A DNA stretch of 64,000 nt, taken from positions 62,001 through 126,000 of the forward strand of contig CAJFID010000001.1 in assembly GCA_904380375.1 (NCBI GenBank). Reading direction: 5' to 3'. This DNA is from Avimonas intestinalis (GTDB lineage: Bacteria > Bacillota > Clostridia > Oscillospirales > Acutalibacteraceae). Below are positions 32,732-41,912 of the stretch, in pieces. The notes under the pieces are model-generated. The model saw only the letters and a list, made by a program, of their open reading frames with translations. It did no database searches and was not told the DNA's origin. Positions within the stretch are counted from its first letter, which is position 1. Each line of letters begins with the position of its first letter. The position numbers and the translations under genes are program-made.

Positions 32732-34093
32732 ATGGAGAAAACCCTGGTGATCAACCCGGCGAAAACCATGAATAACGAGGAGAAGAGACGCCGGGCGGCG
32801 CTGCGCCGGCGCTGCTTCTCGCTCATTGCGGCGCTGCTCGCCCTGGCGGGGGCCGCCATGTTTTTCCTGCCGTTCGTCACCTTCCATCTGGGAAGGACGG
32901 ACTATACCTTTACCTCCCTTCAGGTGGTGACCGGCTTTATCAATGTCAACGGGACACCCGTATCCCTGCCAGTCATCGCAAAAATCGGTGCGGCGGTCTG
33001 CCCGCTGGCCTTTCTGGCCGGCGGGGTGCTGATCCTGCTCAAAAAGCCGCGCTCCTCGGCCGGCTGCTTTATGCTGGGCGCCATCGCCCCCCTGGTGGTG
33101 ATGATGACCGGCAATTCCATCAGCTCCACCTTCCTGGACCTGGGGGTCAGCCGGGTGGAGATGTCCTACCATACCGCGCTGGCCGTGATGCTGGTGGCCG
33201 GGCTGGCCGCCGCCGTCCTTGCAATGAGTACGAAGGGCGTGGACAAGCTGGCGGAATCGGTATTCCTGGTGTTTGCCTGTATGTCGGTGGGCGCGGTGGC
33301 GATCATTACCATATATATGATCGCCGCTGGCACGCCGGCCATTGCGGAGATCGGGCTGGGCGAGTTCCTGTTCGGCACCGAATGGGCGCCCACCTCCGGG
33401 AGCTATGGGATCCTGTACATGATCCTCACCTCGGTGTTGGGGACGCTGGGGGCAATCCTGATCGGGGTGCCGATCGGCCTGTTCACCGCCATTTTCCTGG
33501 CGGAGCTGGCCCCCCGCCGGCTGGCGGGCATCGTCCGCCCGGCGGTGGAGCTGCTGGCGGGCATCCCGTCGGTTATCTACGGCTTTTTCGGCATGATTAT
33601 CATTGTGCCGGCCATCCGGACGGTGTTCCCCAACACCTTCGGCTACAGTATGCTGGCCATGATCCTGATCCTGGCCATTATGGTACTGCCCACCATCGTC
33701 AACGTGTCGGAGACCGCCCTGCGCGCGGTGCCGGTCTCGTATAAGGAGGCCTCCCTGGCCTTGGGCAACACCCACATCGGCACCATCTTCAAGGTGCTGA
33801 TCCCCGCCGCCAAATCGGGCATCCTGGCCGGCGTGATCCTGGGCGTCGGCCGCGCCATCGGGGAGACGATGGCGGTCATTATGGTCTGCGGCAACGTCGT
33901 GCAGTTCCCCCAGCTTCTGCAGAGCGTGCGGCCGCTGACCGCCGGCGTGGTGCTGGAGATGAGCTATTCCTACGGGCTGCACCGCCAGGCGCTGTTCAGC
34001 ATCGGCCTGGTGCTGTTCGTCTTCATCATGATCGTCAACATTTCGTTTACCCTGATTTCCCGGAGAGGAGTGAAGATCGATGGTCGCGAGTAA
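32732..34093 (+). CDS. pstC: Phosphate ABC transporter permease PstC with N-terminal extension
   Basis: The 453-residue protein is about 150 residues longer than usual PstC. Residues from about 165 onward are a standard permease, with GTLGAILIGVPIGLFTAIFLAELAP, the EAA-type loop ALGNTHIGTIFKVLIPAAKSG and GRAIGETMAVIMVCGN. Residues 25-160 form an extra region of four predicted membrane helices (for example SLIAALLALAGAAMFFLPFV) with a short loop that begins after the second. With PstA it forms the phosphate channel. ATG 32732 follows AAAGGA by 12 bases. The extension has no function known to me. Confidence 0.92.
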   Translation: MEKTLVINPAKTMNNEEKRRRAALRRRCFSLIAALLALAGAAMFFLPFVTFHLGRTDYTFTSLQVVTGFINVNGTPVSLPVIAKIGAAVCPLAFLAGGVLILLKKPRSSAGCFMLGAIAPLVVMMTGNSISSTFLDLGVSRVEMSYHTALAVMLVAGLAAAVLAMSTKGVDKLAESVFLVFACMSVGAVAIITIYMIAAGTPAIAEIGLGEFLFGTEWAPTSGSYGILYMILTSVLGTLGAILIGVPIGLFTAIFLAELAPRRLAGIVRPAVELLAGIPSVIYGFFGMIIIVPAIRTVFPNTFGYSMLAMILILAIMVLPTIVNVSETALRAVPVSYKEASLALGNTHIGTIFKVLIPAAKSGILAGVILGVGRAIGETMAVIMVCGNVVQFPQLLQSVRPLTAGVVLEMSYSYGLHRQALFSIGLVLFVFIMIVNISFTLISRRGVKIDGRE

Positions 34094-35006
34094 AACGGAG
34101 CCGGCCGCGCCGATGCAGGCCGGCTACCCCAGCCTGCACCGCAGCCGCCGCCGGGTCAAGGACCGGGTGCTGGCCGGGCTGATCTACCTGTGCGCCGCCA
34201 TCACGGTCTGCGTGCTGATCGGCCTGATCGCCTACATCCTCATCCAGGGAGTACCCTATATCTCCTGGGATTTCCTGAGCACCGCCTATTCCGCGCGGGA
34301 CGAGGCCCTGCAGGGGATCTTGCCGATGATTATCAACACCCTGTATATTGTTGTTATTACTCTGCTGATTGTTACTCCGGTTGGCCTGTCCGCGGCGATT
34401 TATCTCACCCAGTATGCCAAGCAGGGCAAGCTCGTTAAGGCCATCCGTTTTACGACGGAGGTCCTGTCCGGCGTGCCGTCCATCATTTTCGGCCTGTTCG
34501 GCTATACCGTGTTCTGCGTGATGCTGGGCATGGGGGTATCGATCCTGGCGGGCTGCCTGACCATGACCATCTGCATCCTGCCTACCATCATCCGCACTAC
34601 GGAGGAATCCCTGCTCGCGGTGCCGGACAGCTATAAGGAGGGGGCGCTCGCCCTGGGCGCCGGCAAGCTGCGGGTGGTGCTGGGCATCGTGCTGCCCTGC
34701 GCCATGCCCGGCGTGCTGACCGCCCTGATCTTAGGCATGGGCCGCATCGTCGGGGAGTCGGCCGCGCTGATCTTTACCTCCGGCATGTCCTACGATATGC
34801 CGCGGGAGTTCTTCGGCCACATCATGCAGAGCGGGCGGACCCTGACCCTCCACCTGTACCAGACGGCCAGCCAGGCGACCGACCCCAACGCGTTCCACAT
34901 CGCCTATGCCACCGCGTCGGTGCTGCTGATCCTGGTTTTCCTGCTCAACCGGCTGGCCAGCCTGCTCTCCCGCGTGTTTGACAAGAGCGCCAAGGCCAGG
35001 GCCTAA
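34080..35006 (+). CDS. pstA: Phosphate ABC transporter permease PstA
   Basis: The 308-residue protein has about six membrane helices and the PstA motifs GVPSIIFGLFGYTVFC, ALGAGKLRVVLGIVLPCAMPG and GRIVGESAALIFTSG. It pairs with PstC to form the phosphate channel. It overlaps pstC by 14 bases, with GGAGAGGAG just upstream of the ATG, suggesting translational coupling. Confidence 0.95.
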   Translation: MVASKTEPAAPMQAGYPSLHRSRRRVKDRVLAGLIYLCAAITVCVLIGLIAYILIQGVPYISWDFLSTAYSARDEALQGILPMIINTLYIVVITLLIVTPVGLSAAIYLTQYAKQGKLVKAIRFTTEVLSGVPSIIFGLFGYTVFCVMLGMGVSILAGCLTMTICILPTIIRTTEESLLAVPDSYKEGALALGAGKLRVVLGIVLPCAMPGVLTALILGMGRIVGESAALIFTSGMSYDMPREFFGHIMQSGRTLTLHLYQTASQATDPNAFHIAYATASVLLILVFLLNRLASLLSRVFDKSAKARA

Positions 35007-35029
35007 TCTTCCGGAAAGGACGAAAAACG

Positions 35030-35797
35030 ATGAGCGAACAAACAACCGCAAAAATCGAGGTCAAGCATCTTGACCTGTATTACGGGGATTTCCACGCCCT
35101 GAAGGATATTTCTATGGACATTGACCGCAACCGGATCACCGCCTTTATCGGCCCCTCCGGCTGCGGAAAATCCACCTGCATCAAGACCTTTAACCGCATG
35201 AACGACCTGGTCGCGGGCTGCCGCATCACCGGGGAGGTCAAGATTGACGGGGAGGACATTTACGACCCCCGCACCGACGTTACCCTGCTGCGCCGCCGGG
35301 CGGGCATGGTGTTCCAGAAGCCCAACCCCTTTCCGATGAGCATTTATGACAACATTGCCTACGGTCCCCGGGTGCACGGGATCAAAAACCGCCGCAAGCT
35401 GGATGAGCTGGTGGAAAAATCCCTGCGGGGCGCGGCCCTGTGGGATGAGGTCAAGGACCGGCTCAAGGAGTCCGCGATGGGGATGTCGGGCGGCCAGCAG
35501 CAGCGGCTGTGCATCGCGCGCGCCCTGGCGGTGGAGCCGGACATCCTCCTGATGGACGAACCGACCAGCGCCCTTGACCCGATCTCTACCCTGAAGATTG
35601 AGGATCTGATGCAGGAGCTCAAGGAAAAATACACGGTGGTAATCGTGACCCACAACATGCAGCAGGCCGGCCGCATTGCGGACAAGACCGCTTTCTTCCT
35701 GCTCGGCGAAATCATTGAGTACGACGACACCGTGACCATGTTCAACACCCCGCGCGATAAGCGGACCGAGGACTATATCACCGGCCGCTTCGGATAA
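35030..35797 (+). CDS. pstB: Phosphate ABC transporter ATP-binding protein PstB
   Basis: This 255-residue ATPase has Walker A GPSGCGKST at 41-49, the Pst-specific GMVFQKPNPFPMSIYDN, signature MSGGQQQRLCIARALA and Walker B ILLMDEPTSALDP. It powers phosphate uptake through PstCA. AAAGGACG precedes the ATG; the gene is 23 bases after pstA. Confidence 0.97.
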   Translation: MSEQTTAKIEVKHLDLYYGDFHALKDISMDIDRNRITAFIGPSGCGKSTCIKTFNRMNDLVAGCRITGEVKIDGEDIYDPRTDVTLLRRRAGMVFQKPNPFPMSIYDNIAYGPRVHGIKNRRKLDELVEKSLRGAALWDEVKDRLKESAMGMSGGQQQRLCIARALAVEPDILLMDEPTSALDPISTLKIEDLMQELKEKYTVVIVTHNMQQAGRIADKTAFFLLGEIIEYDDTVTMFNTPRDKRTEDYITGRFG

Positions 35798-35830
35798 GAG
35801 CGGGACCGCAGGAAGGAAGGACGACACGCC

Positions 35831-36550
35831 ATGCCGAGAAAAGTTTTTGAAGAAGAGCTCGCCCGCCTGAACGTCGAATTGGCGGAGATGGGCCGCCGGG
35901 TCGATGCCAGTATGCAGGGTACTATCCAGTGCCTGAAGTCGATGGATATCAAGCTGGCCCGCACCATATTCCCCCGGGACCGGGAAATCAACACCATGGA
36001 AAAGAACATTGAGCAGAGCTGCATGAACCTGCTGGCGCTCCAGCAGCCCTTGGCGCACGACCTGCGGAGGATCACCGCGGCGCTCAAGGTCATCACCGAT
36101 ATGGAGCGGATTGCCGACCAGTGCGCGGATATCTGCGAAATCCTCTCAACTGTGGCGGGGATGGCGGCCCTGCGCCCGACCGCCCGGCTGATGCAGATGT
36201 TTGAAAAGGCCCGCGGCATGTTCTCCCGGGCGCTGGACGCTTACCTCAAGGAGGACATCGAGCAGGCCCGCCGCGTCTGCCGGGAGGACGACGAGGTGGA
36301 CGCCCTCTTCTCCTCAACGGTGCTGGAGCTCTGCGGCCAGATCAGCCGCAGCGAATCGACCGTGCCGGAAAACGTGGACTTTATGTTCATCGCGAAATAC
36401 ATTGAGCGTATGGGCGACCATGCGACCAACATTGCGGAATGGGCCATCTTTATCCGCACCGGCGCCCACCCCGACCTGAACACGGCGCAGGACGGGGAAA
36501 ACGGGCAGGGGAGCTCGAAGGCCGTTCCGGAACAGGACGGCAGGCAGTAA
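35831..36550 (+). CDS. phoU: Phosphate signalling protein PhoU
   Basis: The 239-residue helical protein has the PhoU repeats: residues FEEELARLNVELAEMGRRVDA and LQQPLAHDLRRITAALKVITDMERIADQCADI, with a second copy ending FIAKYIERMGDHATNIAEWAIF. It links PstSCAB to the PhoR kinase and restrains phosphate uptake and signalling. It ends with a short polar tail. It lies 33 bases after pstB. Confidence 0.93.
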   Translation: MPRKVFEEELARLNVELAEMGRRVDASMQGTIQCLKSMDIKLARTIFPRDREINTMEKNIEQSCMNLLALQQPLAHDLRRITAALKVITDMERIADQCADICEILSTVAGMAALRPTARLMQMFEKARGMFSRALDAYLKEDIEQARRVCREDDEVDALFSSTVLELCGQISRSESTVPENVDFMFIAKYIERMGDHATNIAEWAIFIRTGAHPDLNTAQDGENGQGSSKAVPEQDGRQ

Positions 36551-36569
36551 GGACGGCTCCGCCGTGCGC

Positions 36570-36598
36570 TGGACAAGGACGGGCGGGGACGGTATAAT
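36570..36598 (+). promoter_or_regulatory. Promoter of the two-component system
   Basis: TGGACA (36570-36575) and TATAAT (36593-36598) are spaced by 17 bases, five of six and six of six matches. This gives the phoB-like gene its own promoter separate from pst. Confidence 0.75.
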
Positions 36599-36699
36599 GC
36601 CAGTGAGGGCGGGCTTTCGCCGCCTGTCCCCGTCCGGGCTTTTGCCTCCCGTTTTGCGGCGGGCGGTCCGGGCACCAAACCGGAAAGGAAGAGAAGCGG

Positions 36700-37401
36700 A
36701 TGGCTTTGGTATATATTGTAGACGATGAGCCGCATATCCGGCGCCTGGCGGCCATCGGGCTGAAGGACGCCGGGTTTGAAACGATGGAATTTTCGGACGG
36801 CTCGGTGCTGCTGCACGCGATGAACCAGACCCTGCCCGACGCCGTCCTGCTTGATTGGATGATGCCCGGCCAGGATGGGATGAGCGTGCTGCGCGCCATC
36901 CGGGAAAACCCGGCTACCCGCCCTGTGCCGGTCATTATGATGACCGCCCGGTCGGATGAGGCGGACCGGGTGCTGGGCCTTGAGCTCGGGGCGGACGACT
37001 ACGTCACCAAGCCTTTCAGCGTCAAGGAGCTGGCCGCCCGCACCCGGGCGGTTATCCGCCGGCAGGAATACCTCAGCGGCCCCAAGGAAGAGGTGCTCTC
37101 GGTCGGGGGGATTACGCTGGATTACGCCCGCCGGCGGGTGACCAAGAACGGTATGCCGATTGAGCTGACCCAGAGGGAATTCGAGCTGCTGTACACCCTG
37201 ATGAGGAACCCCGGCCGGGTGTTTACCCGGGAAATGCTGCTTGACACCGTGTGGAAGGTGGACTTTTACGGCGATACCCGCACCGTGGACGTACATGTGC
37301 GTTACCTGCGCCAGAAAATTGAAGACGAGCCGGACAGCCCCCGCTTGATCCTGACGGTGCGGGGTGTCGGCTACCGCTTTGCGGAGGACGCCGGCCAATA
37401 A
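36700..37401 (+). CDS. phoB: PhoB/PhoP-like response regulator
   Basis: The 233-residue OmpR-family protein has a receiver domain (about 1-120) with acidic pair DDE at 8-10, phosphoacceptor D52 in LLDWMMPG, T in MMTARS and lysine in TKPFS. The winged-helix DNA-binding domain follows, with LTQREFELLYTLMRNPGRVFTREML and RTVDVHVRYLRQKIE. Its place directly after pstSCAB-phoU, with a histidine kinase next, points to phosphate control; it should bind the TTAACA repeats before pstS. Start after GGAAAGGAAG. Confidence 0.9.
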   Translation: MALVYIVDDEPHIRRLAAIGLKDAGFETMEFSDGSVLLHAMNQTLPDAVLLDWMMPGQDGMSVLRAIRENPATRPVPVIMMTARSDEADRVLGLELGADDYVTKPFSVKELAARTRAVIRRQEYLSGPKEEVLSVGGITLDYARRRVTKNGMPIELTQREFELLYTLMRNPGRVFTREMLLDTVWKVDFYGDTRTVDVHVRYLRQKIEDEPDSPRLILTVRGVGYRFAEDAGQ

Positions 37402-37502
37402 TGGGCCCGCCCTCCGCCCGCCGGCGCTTTGTTTTTTGCCGGCGGTATTTCAATTTGTAAAATATAAGTAAATTATACATATAGTAATGGAGGCGGACCC
37501 CT

Positions 37503-39233
37503 ATGCGCAAACGGCTTTTCCGGGCGGCGGCCCTCGCGATCTTGGCGGGCTTGGTGGTCGCCTTCCTTTTTGCTGTCCCGCTGATGGGGCAGCTTTATAC
37601 CGACGAGACGCAGAAGCGGCTGGATACGGCGCTTTCCCTGGTCTGCGGGTATTCCCTGCCCGAGGGGAGCCAGCCCTACCAGCGCTTGGCGGAGGATGCC
37701 GCCGGCCGCCTTGAGGGGGAGGGGCTGCGCATTACCCTGATCGCTGAAGACGGCACGGTGCTGGGGGACAGCGAGGCGGACCCGGCGCAGATGGGCAGCC
37801 ATGCCGCGCGGCCCGAGGTGGAGCAGGCGCTGCGCACCGGGCAGGGGAGCGATATCCGCCGGAGCGATACCACCGGGGAGCGGGAGATGTACCGCGCCGT
37901 TGTGCAGTCCATGCCGGACGGCAGCCGGGTGGTGTTCCGCGCCTCCCTTTCCCTGGCGGGGGAGGGGCAGATGCAGGCCACCCTTTGGGGCTGCGGGCTG
38001 ATCGGGATCTTCATGGGCTTGATCGTCGCCTTGGTGGCCGCCCATTATTCCGCCGGGCGGATGGTCCGGCCGCTGCAGGAGCTCACCGCCGCGGCGCGGC
38101 GGATCGCGGAGGGGGAGCCCGGCGTCCGGGTGGCCGCCGCGCCGGATGAAATGGGCGAGCTCTCCCAGGCGTTCAACCGGATGTCGGAGCAGCTGGCCGC
38201 CGCGCACACGGAGCTGAAGTACAATTCGGAGCGCCTGGCCGGCCTCCTGCAGGGGATGGACGACGGCGTGATCGCGCTGGACGCCGAAGGGCGGATCACC
38301 TTGCTGACCCGCCGCGCGCAGGAGCTGCTGGGCGCCGTCCCGGCGGCGGCCTCCCGCCTGACGGAATGCGGGGGGAATTACCTGGCGGTGCAGGGCCTCC
38401 TTGACCGCGCGGCCCGGGAGGGGGAGCCGGTGCGGGACACGCTGGTGCTCGCCGGCCCTCCCGAGCGCATTTTGCAGGCCTACGCGGCGCGGGTCAACGA
38501 AACGCGGGAGGGCGGCGCGCTGGCCGTGCTGTCCGACGTTACCCGGATCCGCAAGCTGGAAATCATGCGCAGCGAATTTGTCGCCAACGTGACCCACGAG
38601 CTCAAAACCCCCCTGACCTCAATCCGGGGATATATTGAGCTGCTCAAGAGCGGCCCCCGGGACGAGGAGACGGCCCGGTCCTTTTACGAGATCATTGAGA
38701 TTGAGGCGGAACGCCTGCAGAAGCTGACCGACGATATCCTCCAGCTTTCCGAGATTGAAAGCGGCGCGCGGGATCCGGAAAACGAGACGGCCGGCATCCG
38801 GGAGACCGCGGAGCGGATTGCGGAGTCCCTTCGCCCGGAGGCAGAAGAGCGCGGCGTTTCCTTCCGCATTGAAGCGGAGCCCGGCCTGCGGGTGGGGGCC
38901 AGCCCCCGCCGCCTGCATCAGCTGCTCAAAAACCTGATGGAGAACGGCATGAAATACAACCGTCCGGGGGGGACGGTCACCGTAACCGCGGCAAAGGAGC
39001 GCGGGGTTGCGGTGATCCGGGTGGCCGATACTGGCATCGGCATCCCGGCGGAACACCTTGACCGGATCTTTGAGCGGTTCTACCGTGTCGATAAGGGCCG
39101 TTCCCGCGCCCAGGGCGGCACGGGGCTCGGCCTGTCGATCGTCAAGCATATTGTGAGCCTGTACGGCGGCGATATCCAGGTGGAGAGCGAGGTCGGCAGC
39201 GGGACGACTTTTACCGTCCGCCTGCCCTTGTAA
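37503..39233 (+). CDS. phoR: PhoR-like sensor histidine kinase
   Basis: This 576-residue protein has a first membrane helix (about 9-28), an external sensor of about 125 residues, a second helix near 160-180, a HAMP linker, a PAS-like domain (about 240-340), a dimerisation domain with phospho-accepting H365 in FVANVTHELKTPLTSI, and an ATPase domain with N box NLMENGMKYN, G1 VADTGIGIP and G2 GGTGLGLSIV. It is the partner of the upstream regulator and probably responds to PstSCAB-PhoU. TGGAGG lies 8 bases before the ATG. Confidence 0.92.
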   Translation: MRKRLFRAAALAILAGLVVAFLFAVPLMGQLYTDETQKRLDTALSLVCGYSLPEGSQPYQRLAEDAAGRLEGEGLRITLIAEDGTVLGDSEADPAQMGSHAARPEVEQALRTGQGSDIRRSDTTGEREMYRAVVQSMPDGSRVVFRASLSLAGEGQMQATLWGCGLIGIFMGLIVALVAAHYSAGRMVRPLQELTAAARRIAEGEPGVRVAAAPDEMGELSQAFNRMSEQLAAAHTELKYNSERLAGLLQGMDDGVIALDAEGRITLLTRRAQELLGAVPAAASRLTECGGNYLAVQGLLDRAAREGEPVRDTLVLAGPPERILQAYAARVNETREGGALAVLSDVTRIRKLEIMRSEFVANVTHELKTPLTSIRGYIELLKSGPRDEETARSFYEIIEIEAERLQKLTDDILQLSEIESGARDPENETAGIRETAERIAESLRPEAEERGVSFRIEAEPGLRVGASPRRLHQLLKNLMENGMKYNRPGGTVTVTAAKERGVAVIRVADTGIGIPAEHLDRIFERFYRVDKGRSRAQGGTGLGLSIVKHIVSLYGGDIQVESEVGSGTTFTVRLPL

Positions 39234-39259
39234 AGGATCACGCGGCCCTTTGGCAGACG

Positions 39260-39297
39260 ATACGGGCGTATGGGCAATCCGTCCGTATTTTTCTTTA
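39260..39297 (+). terminator. Terminator of the two-component operon
   Basis: ATACGGGCG (39260-39268) pairs with CGTCCGTAT (39280-39288) with one wobble and is followed by TTTTCTTTAT. Confidence 0.75.
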
Positions 39298-39490
39298 TGC
39301 TCTGCCTTCCTTTTCGCCCCCTCTTTCGCCCCTCTGCCGCCTCCGCCGCCTCCGCCGCCTTTTGCTCTGCGGGGAGGCAGGAAGGCCGGCGCAGGTGTAT
39401 ACTGTCCCCGGAGCAGCGGCGTTCATTGCAGCATCCGGCAAAAAAACCTGCAAAAAAGCCGCTTCTTTACCGGAAAATTCGAAATAATCC

Positions 39491-39519
39491 TTGCAATGTG
39501 AGGGCGCGGACAGTATAAT
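39491..39519 (+). promoter_or_regulatory. Promoter of livJHMGF
   Basis: TTGCAA (39491-39496) and a perfect TATAAT (39514-39519) are spaced by 17 bases. Confidence 0.8.
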
Positions 39520-39529
39520 AATGAAGCAA

Positions 39530-39563
39530 GCGGCTCCGCAAAGGGCATTTTTTGCGGAGCCGC
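39530..39563 (+). promoter_or_regulatory. 5'-terminal hairpin of the liv transcript
   Basis: A perfect 13-bp stem (39530-39542 with 39551-39563, 8-nt loop) begins about 4 bases after the predicted start of transcription. It is followed by CATTTTGG, a poor U-run. It is more likely an mRNA-stabilising 5' hairpin or an attenuator than a plain terminator. Confidence 0.55.
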
Positions 39564-39621
39564 CATTTTGGATATTCGTTCCCGCCTGCCTTAGGCGGCG
39601 GGGAAGATGGAGGGGTTTCCC

Positions 39622-40782
39622 ATGAAGAAAACAAGGATGCTTTCGTTGGCGCTGGCCGCGGCGCTGCTGGTCCTGCCAATGGCGGGATGCACGCAGGACG
39701 GAGGGAGCGGCTCCGACGGCGACACCATCAAGATCGGCGGGCTGGCCCCGCTGACCGGCGACCTGTCTCAGTACGGCGTCGCGGTCAATAACGCCGTGCT
39801 GATGGCGGTGGAAGATATCAACGAAAACGGCGGCGTGCTCGGCAAACAGATTGAGTACCTGCCCGAGGACGAAAAGGGCGACATCACCGAAGCGCTCAAC
39901 GCCTACAATAAGCTGGTGAGCGAGGGCGTGGTCGCCATCGTCGGCGACGTGACCTCCGCCCCGTCCAAGGCGGTGGCCAAGCAGGCCAACGACGACGGGA
40001 TGCCGATCATCACCGCGTCGGGAACCGATGCGGAAATCACCCAAACCGGCAAATACGCGTACCGCGCCTGCTTTATTGACCCGTATCAGGGCAAGCTGAT
40101 GGCTACCTACGCGTCCAAGGAACTAGAAGCTAAGACGGTCGCCATCCTGTACGACAGCGGCGATTCCTATTCCACCGGTATTGCGGACGCCTTTGAAGCG
40201 ACCGCGAAGGAGCTGGGGATGACCGTAACCAATAAGGAAGGCTACGCCCACAGCAGCACCGATTTTAACGCCCAGCTGACCAAGATTAAGTCCAGCAACC
40301 CGGATGTGCTGATGCTGCCGGTGTATTACAACGACGTGGTGCTGATCCTCAAGCAGGCTCAGCAGCAGGGTTTGACCTGCCAGTTCCTGGGCGCGGACGG
40401 CTGGGACGGCGTGGTGCCGCAGCTCAACGGCGACACGAGCGTTAACGACCTGCTGGCCAAGTCCTATTTCTGCAGCCAGTATTCCGCCTCCTCCGATGAT
40501 CCGGAGCTGCAGGACTTCCTGACTACCTATAAAGAGAAATACGGCATTGACGCGAACATGTTCGCGGTGCTCGGCTACGACGCCATGCACATCCTGGCGG
40601 ATGCGATTGAGCGCGCCGGCTCCACCGACGCGGACGCGATCATCCAGGCGATGAGCGAGACCAATTACAGCGGCCTGACCGGCACCACCACCTTTGACGA
40701 GGAGCGCAACCCGGTACGCGAGGCGGTCATCACCACGTTTGAAGACGGCGCGTACAAGGTGCTGGAAACCTATCAGGCATAA
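39622..40782 (+). CDS. livJ: Branched-chain amino acid ABC transporter binding lipoprotein
   Basis: The 386-residue protein has a lipoprotein signal (LVLPMAGC, lipid-bearing C23) and a periplasmic-binding fold of the Leu/Ile/Val type: IKIGGLAPLTGDLSQYGV, LVSEGVVAIVGDVTSAPS and GYDAMHILADAIERAG. It captures branched-chain amino acids, or a related solute, for LivHMGF. I start at ATG 39622, preceded by GGAGGGG; an in-frame ATG at 39607 would place polar residues before the signal. A terminator-like hairpin follows at 40807-40837. Confidence 0.92.
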   Translation: MKKTRMLSLALAAALLVLPMAGCTQDGGSGSDGDTIKIGGLAPLTGDLSQYGVAVNNAVLMAVEDINENGGVLGKQIEYLPEDEKGDITEALNAYNKLVSEGVVAIVGDVTSAPSKAVAKQANDDGMPIITASGTDAEITQTGKYAYRACFIDPYQGKLMATYASKELEAKTVAILYDSGDSYSTGIADAFEATAKELGMTVTNKEGYAHSSTDFNAQLTKIKSSNPDVLMLPVYYNDVVLILKQAQQQGLTCQFLGADGWDGVVPQLNGDTSVNDLLAKSYFCSQYSASSDDPELQDFLTTYKEKYGIDANMFAVLGYDAMHILADAIERAGSTDADAIIQAMSETNYSGLTGTTTFDEERNPVREAVITTFEDGAYKVLETYQA

Positions 40783-40806
40783 GCGTACGGTACAACCGGA
40801 TAACGG

Positions 40807-40837
40807 CGAAAAAAGGGCGTATACCGCCCTTTTTTCG
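40807..40837 (+). terminator. Partial terminator between livJ and livH
   Basis: A perfect 13-bp stem (40807-40819 with 40825-40837) has an A6 and T6 tract in its arms and a loop TATAC. Since no promoter is seen before livH, it probably lowers permease expression relative to the binding protein. Confidence 0.75.
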
Positions 40838-40893
40838 GATTCCGGGCGGTTCGCCGCCGTTCGCATCACGACAAGGGAAGTAGGGGTTGATCC

Positions 40894-41775
40894 ATGGATT
40901 TTATCACACAGCTGCTTAACGGGTTGGGCCTTGGGAGCATCTATGCGCTGATTGCTTTGGGCTACAGTATGGTGTACGGCATCGTCCAGCTGATCAACTT
41001 TGCCCACGGCGACATCATTATGGTGGGAGGATATGCGATTTATGCGGTGCTGGTCATGGCGGGGATGCCGCTTTGGCTGGCGATCCTGGCCCCGATCGTG
41101 GTCTGCGGCTTGGCTGGGATGCTGATCGAGCGGCTGGCCTATCAGCGGCTGCTCACCCACAATGCGGAGCGTATCTCTCTGCTGATTACCGCCCTGGGCG
41201 TGAGTATTTTTCTGCAGAACCTGTTCCAGCTTATCTTTAAGTCGGACGCCAAGACCATGCCGGAAATGTTCGGCGCGGGCGTGTTCGAATTCGGCGGGCT
41301 GTCGGTGACCTACGCGACGCTCATCAATATCGTGGTGTCGGTGGTTATGATGGTCATGCTGCAGCTGCTGGTCAACAAGACAAAGGTCGGCAAGGCGATG
41401 CAGGCGACGTCGGAGGACGCCGGTGCCGCTAAGCTGATGGGAATCAACACCAAAAATATCATCCTGCTTACCTTTGCGGTCGGCTCGGTTCTGGCCGGGA
41501 TTGGCGCGATCCTGTACTGCAACACCTATCCGCAGATCCGGCCGACCATGGGCAATCTGCTGGGCCTGAAAGCGTTTGTGGCCGCGGTACTCGGCGGCAT
41601 CGGCTCGATCCCGGGCGCGATGCTGGGCGGTTATCTGCTCGGCGTATTGGAGCAAATGACCAAGGCGTACATCTCGTCGGAGGTTACCGACGCGGTAGTG
41701 TTCGCCATCTTGATCGTGGTATTGCTGGTCCGGCCGGCCGGGCTGATGGGCAAGTATCGGAAGGAGAAGGTGTAA
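40894..41775 (+). CDS. livH: Branched-chain amino acid permease LivH
   Basis: The 293-residue protein has about eight membrane helices and the LivH features LLNGLGLGSIYALIALGYSMVYGIVQLINFAHGD at the start and AAVLGGIGSIPGAMLGGYLLGVLE near the end. It forms the inner-membrane channel with LivM. The weak site GGGAAGTAGGGG precedes the ATG. Confidence 0.95.
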   Translation: MDFITQLLNGLGLGSIYALIALGYSMVYGIVQLINFAHGDIIMVGGYAIYAVLVMAGMPLWLAILAPIVVCGLAGMLIERLAYQRLLTHNAERISLLITALGVSIFLQNLFQLIFKSDAKTMPEMFGAGVFEFGGLSVTYATLINIVVSVVMMVMLQLLVNKTKVGKAMQATSEDAGAAKLMGINTKNIILLTFAVGSVLAGIGAILYCNTYPQIRPTMGNLLGLKAFVAAVLGGIGSIPGAMLGGYLLGVLEQMTKAYISSEVTDAVVFAILIVVLLVRPAGLMGKYRKEKV

Positions 41776-41912
41776 GGGTTGGAAGACGGGCTGAAAAACA
41801 AGTGGTTTACCCCGGCGCTTCCGGCTCTCTGCCGCAGCGCCGCAGAGGGGGCCTGCCCGTACATAATCGTGCGGGCGGCCTTCGGACAACGAAAGGGAAA
41901 GGCGGGAGCATT

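Larger units (their letters stand above)
39234..39621 (+). other. Intergenic region before the branched-chain amino acid transporter
   Basis: These 388 bases hold the terminator of the kinase gene (39260-39297), a stretch of repeated CCGCCTCCG near 39341-39365, a strong promoter (39491-39519), a hairpin at the predicted 5' end of the transcript (39530-39563) and the livJ ribosome binding site. No gene is seen. Confidence 0.6.

Noticed and set aside
32081..33982. About 630-codon minus-strand open frame opposite pstS and pstC
   Set aside because: It is antisense to two conserved transporter genes and has low-complexity His/Asp/Gln-rich content.
39336..39372. CCGCCTCCG microsatellite as a functional element
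   Set aside because: It is a short GC triplet run in a non-coding gap; nothing suggests a function beyond slippage.
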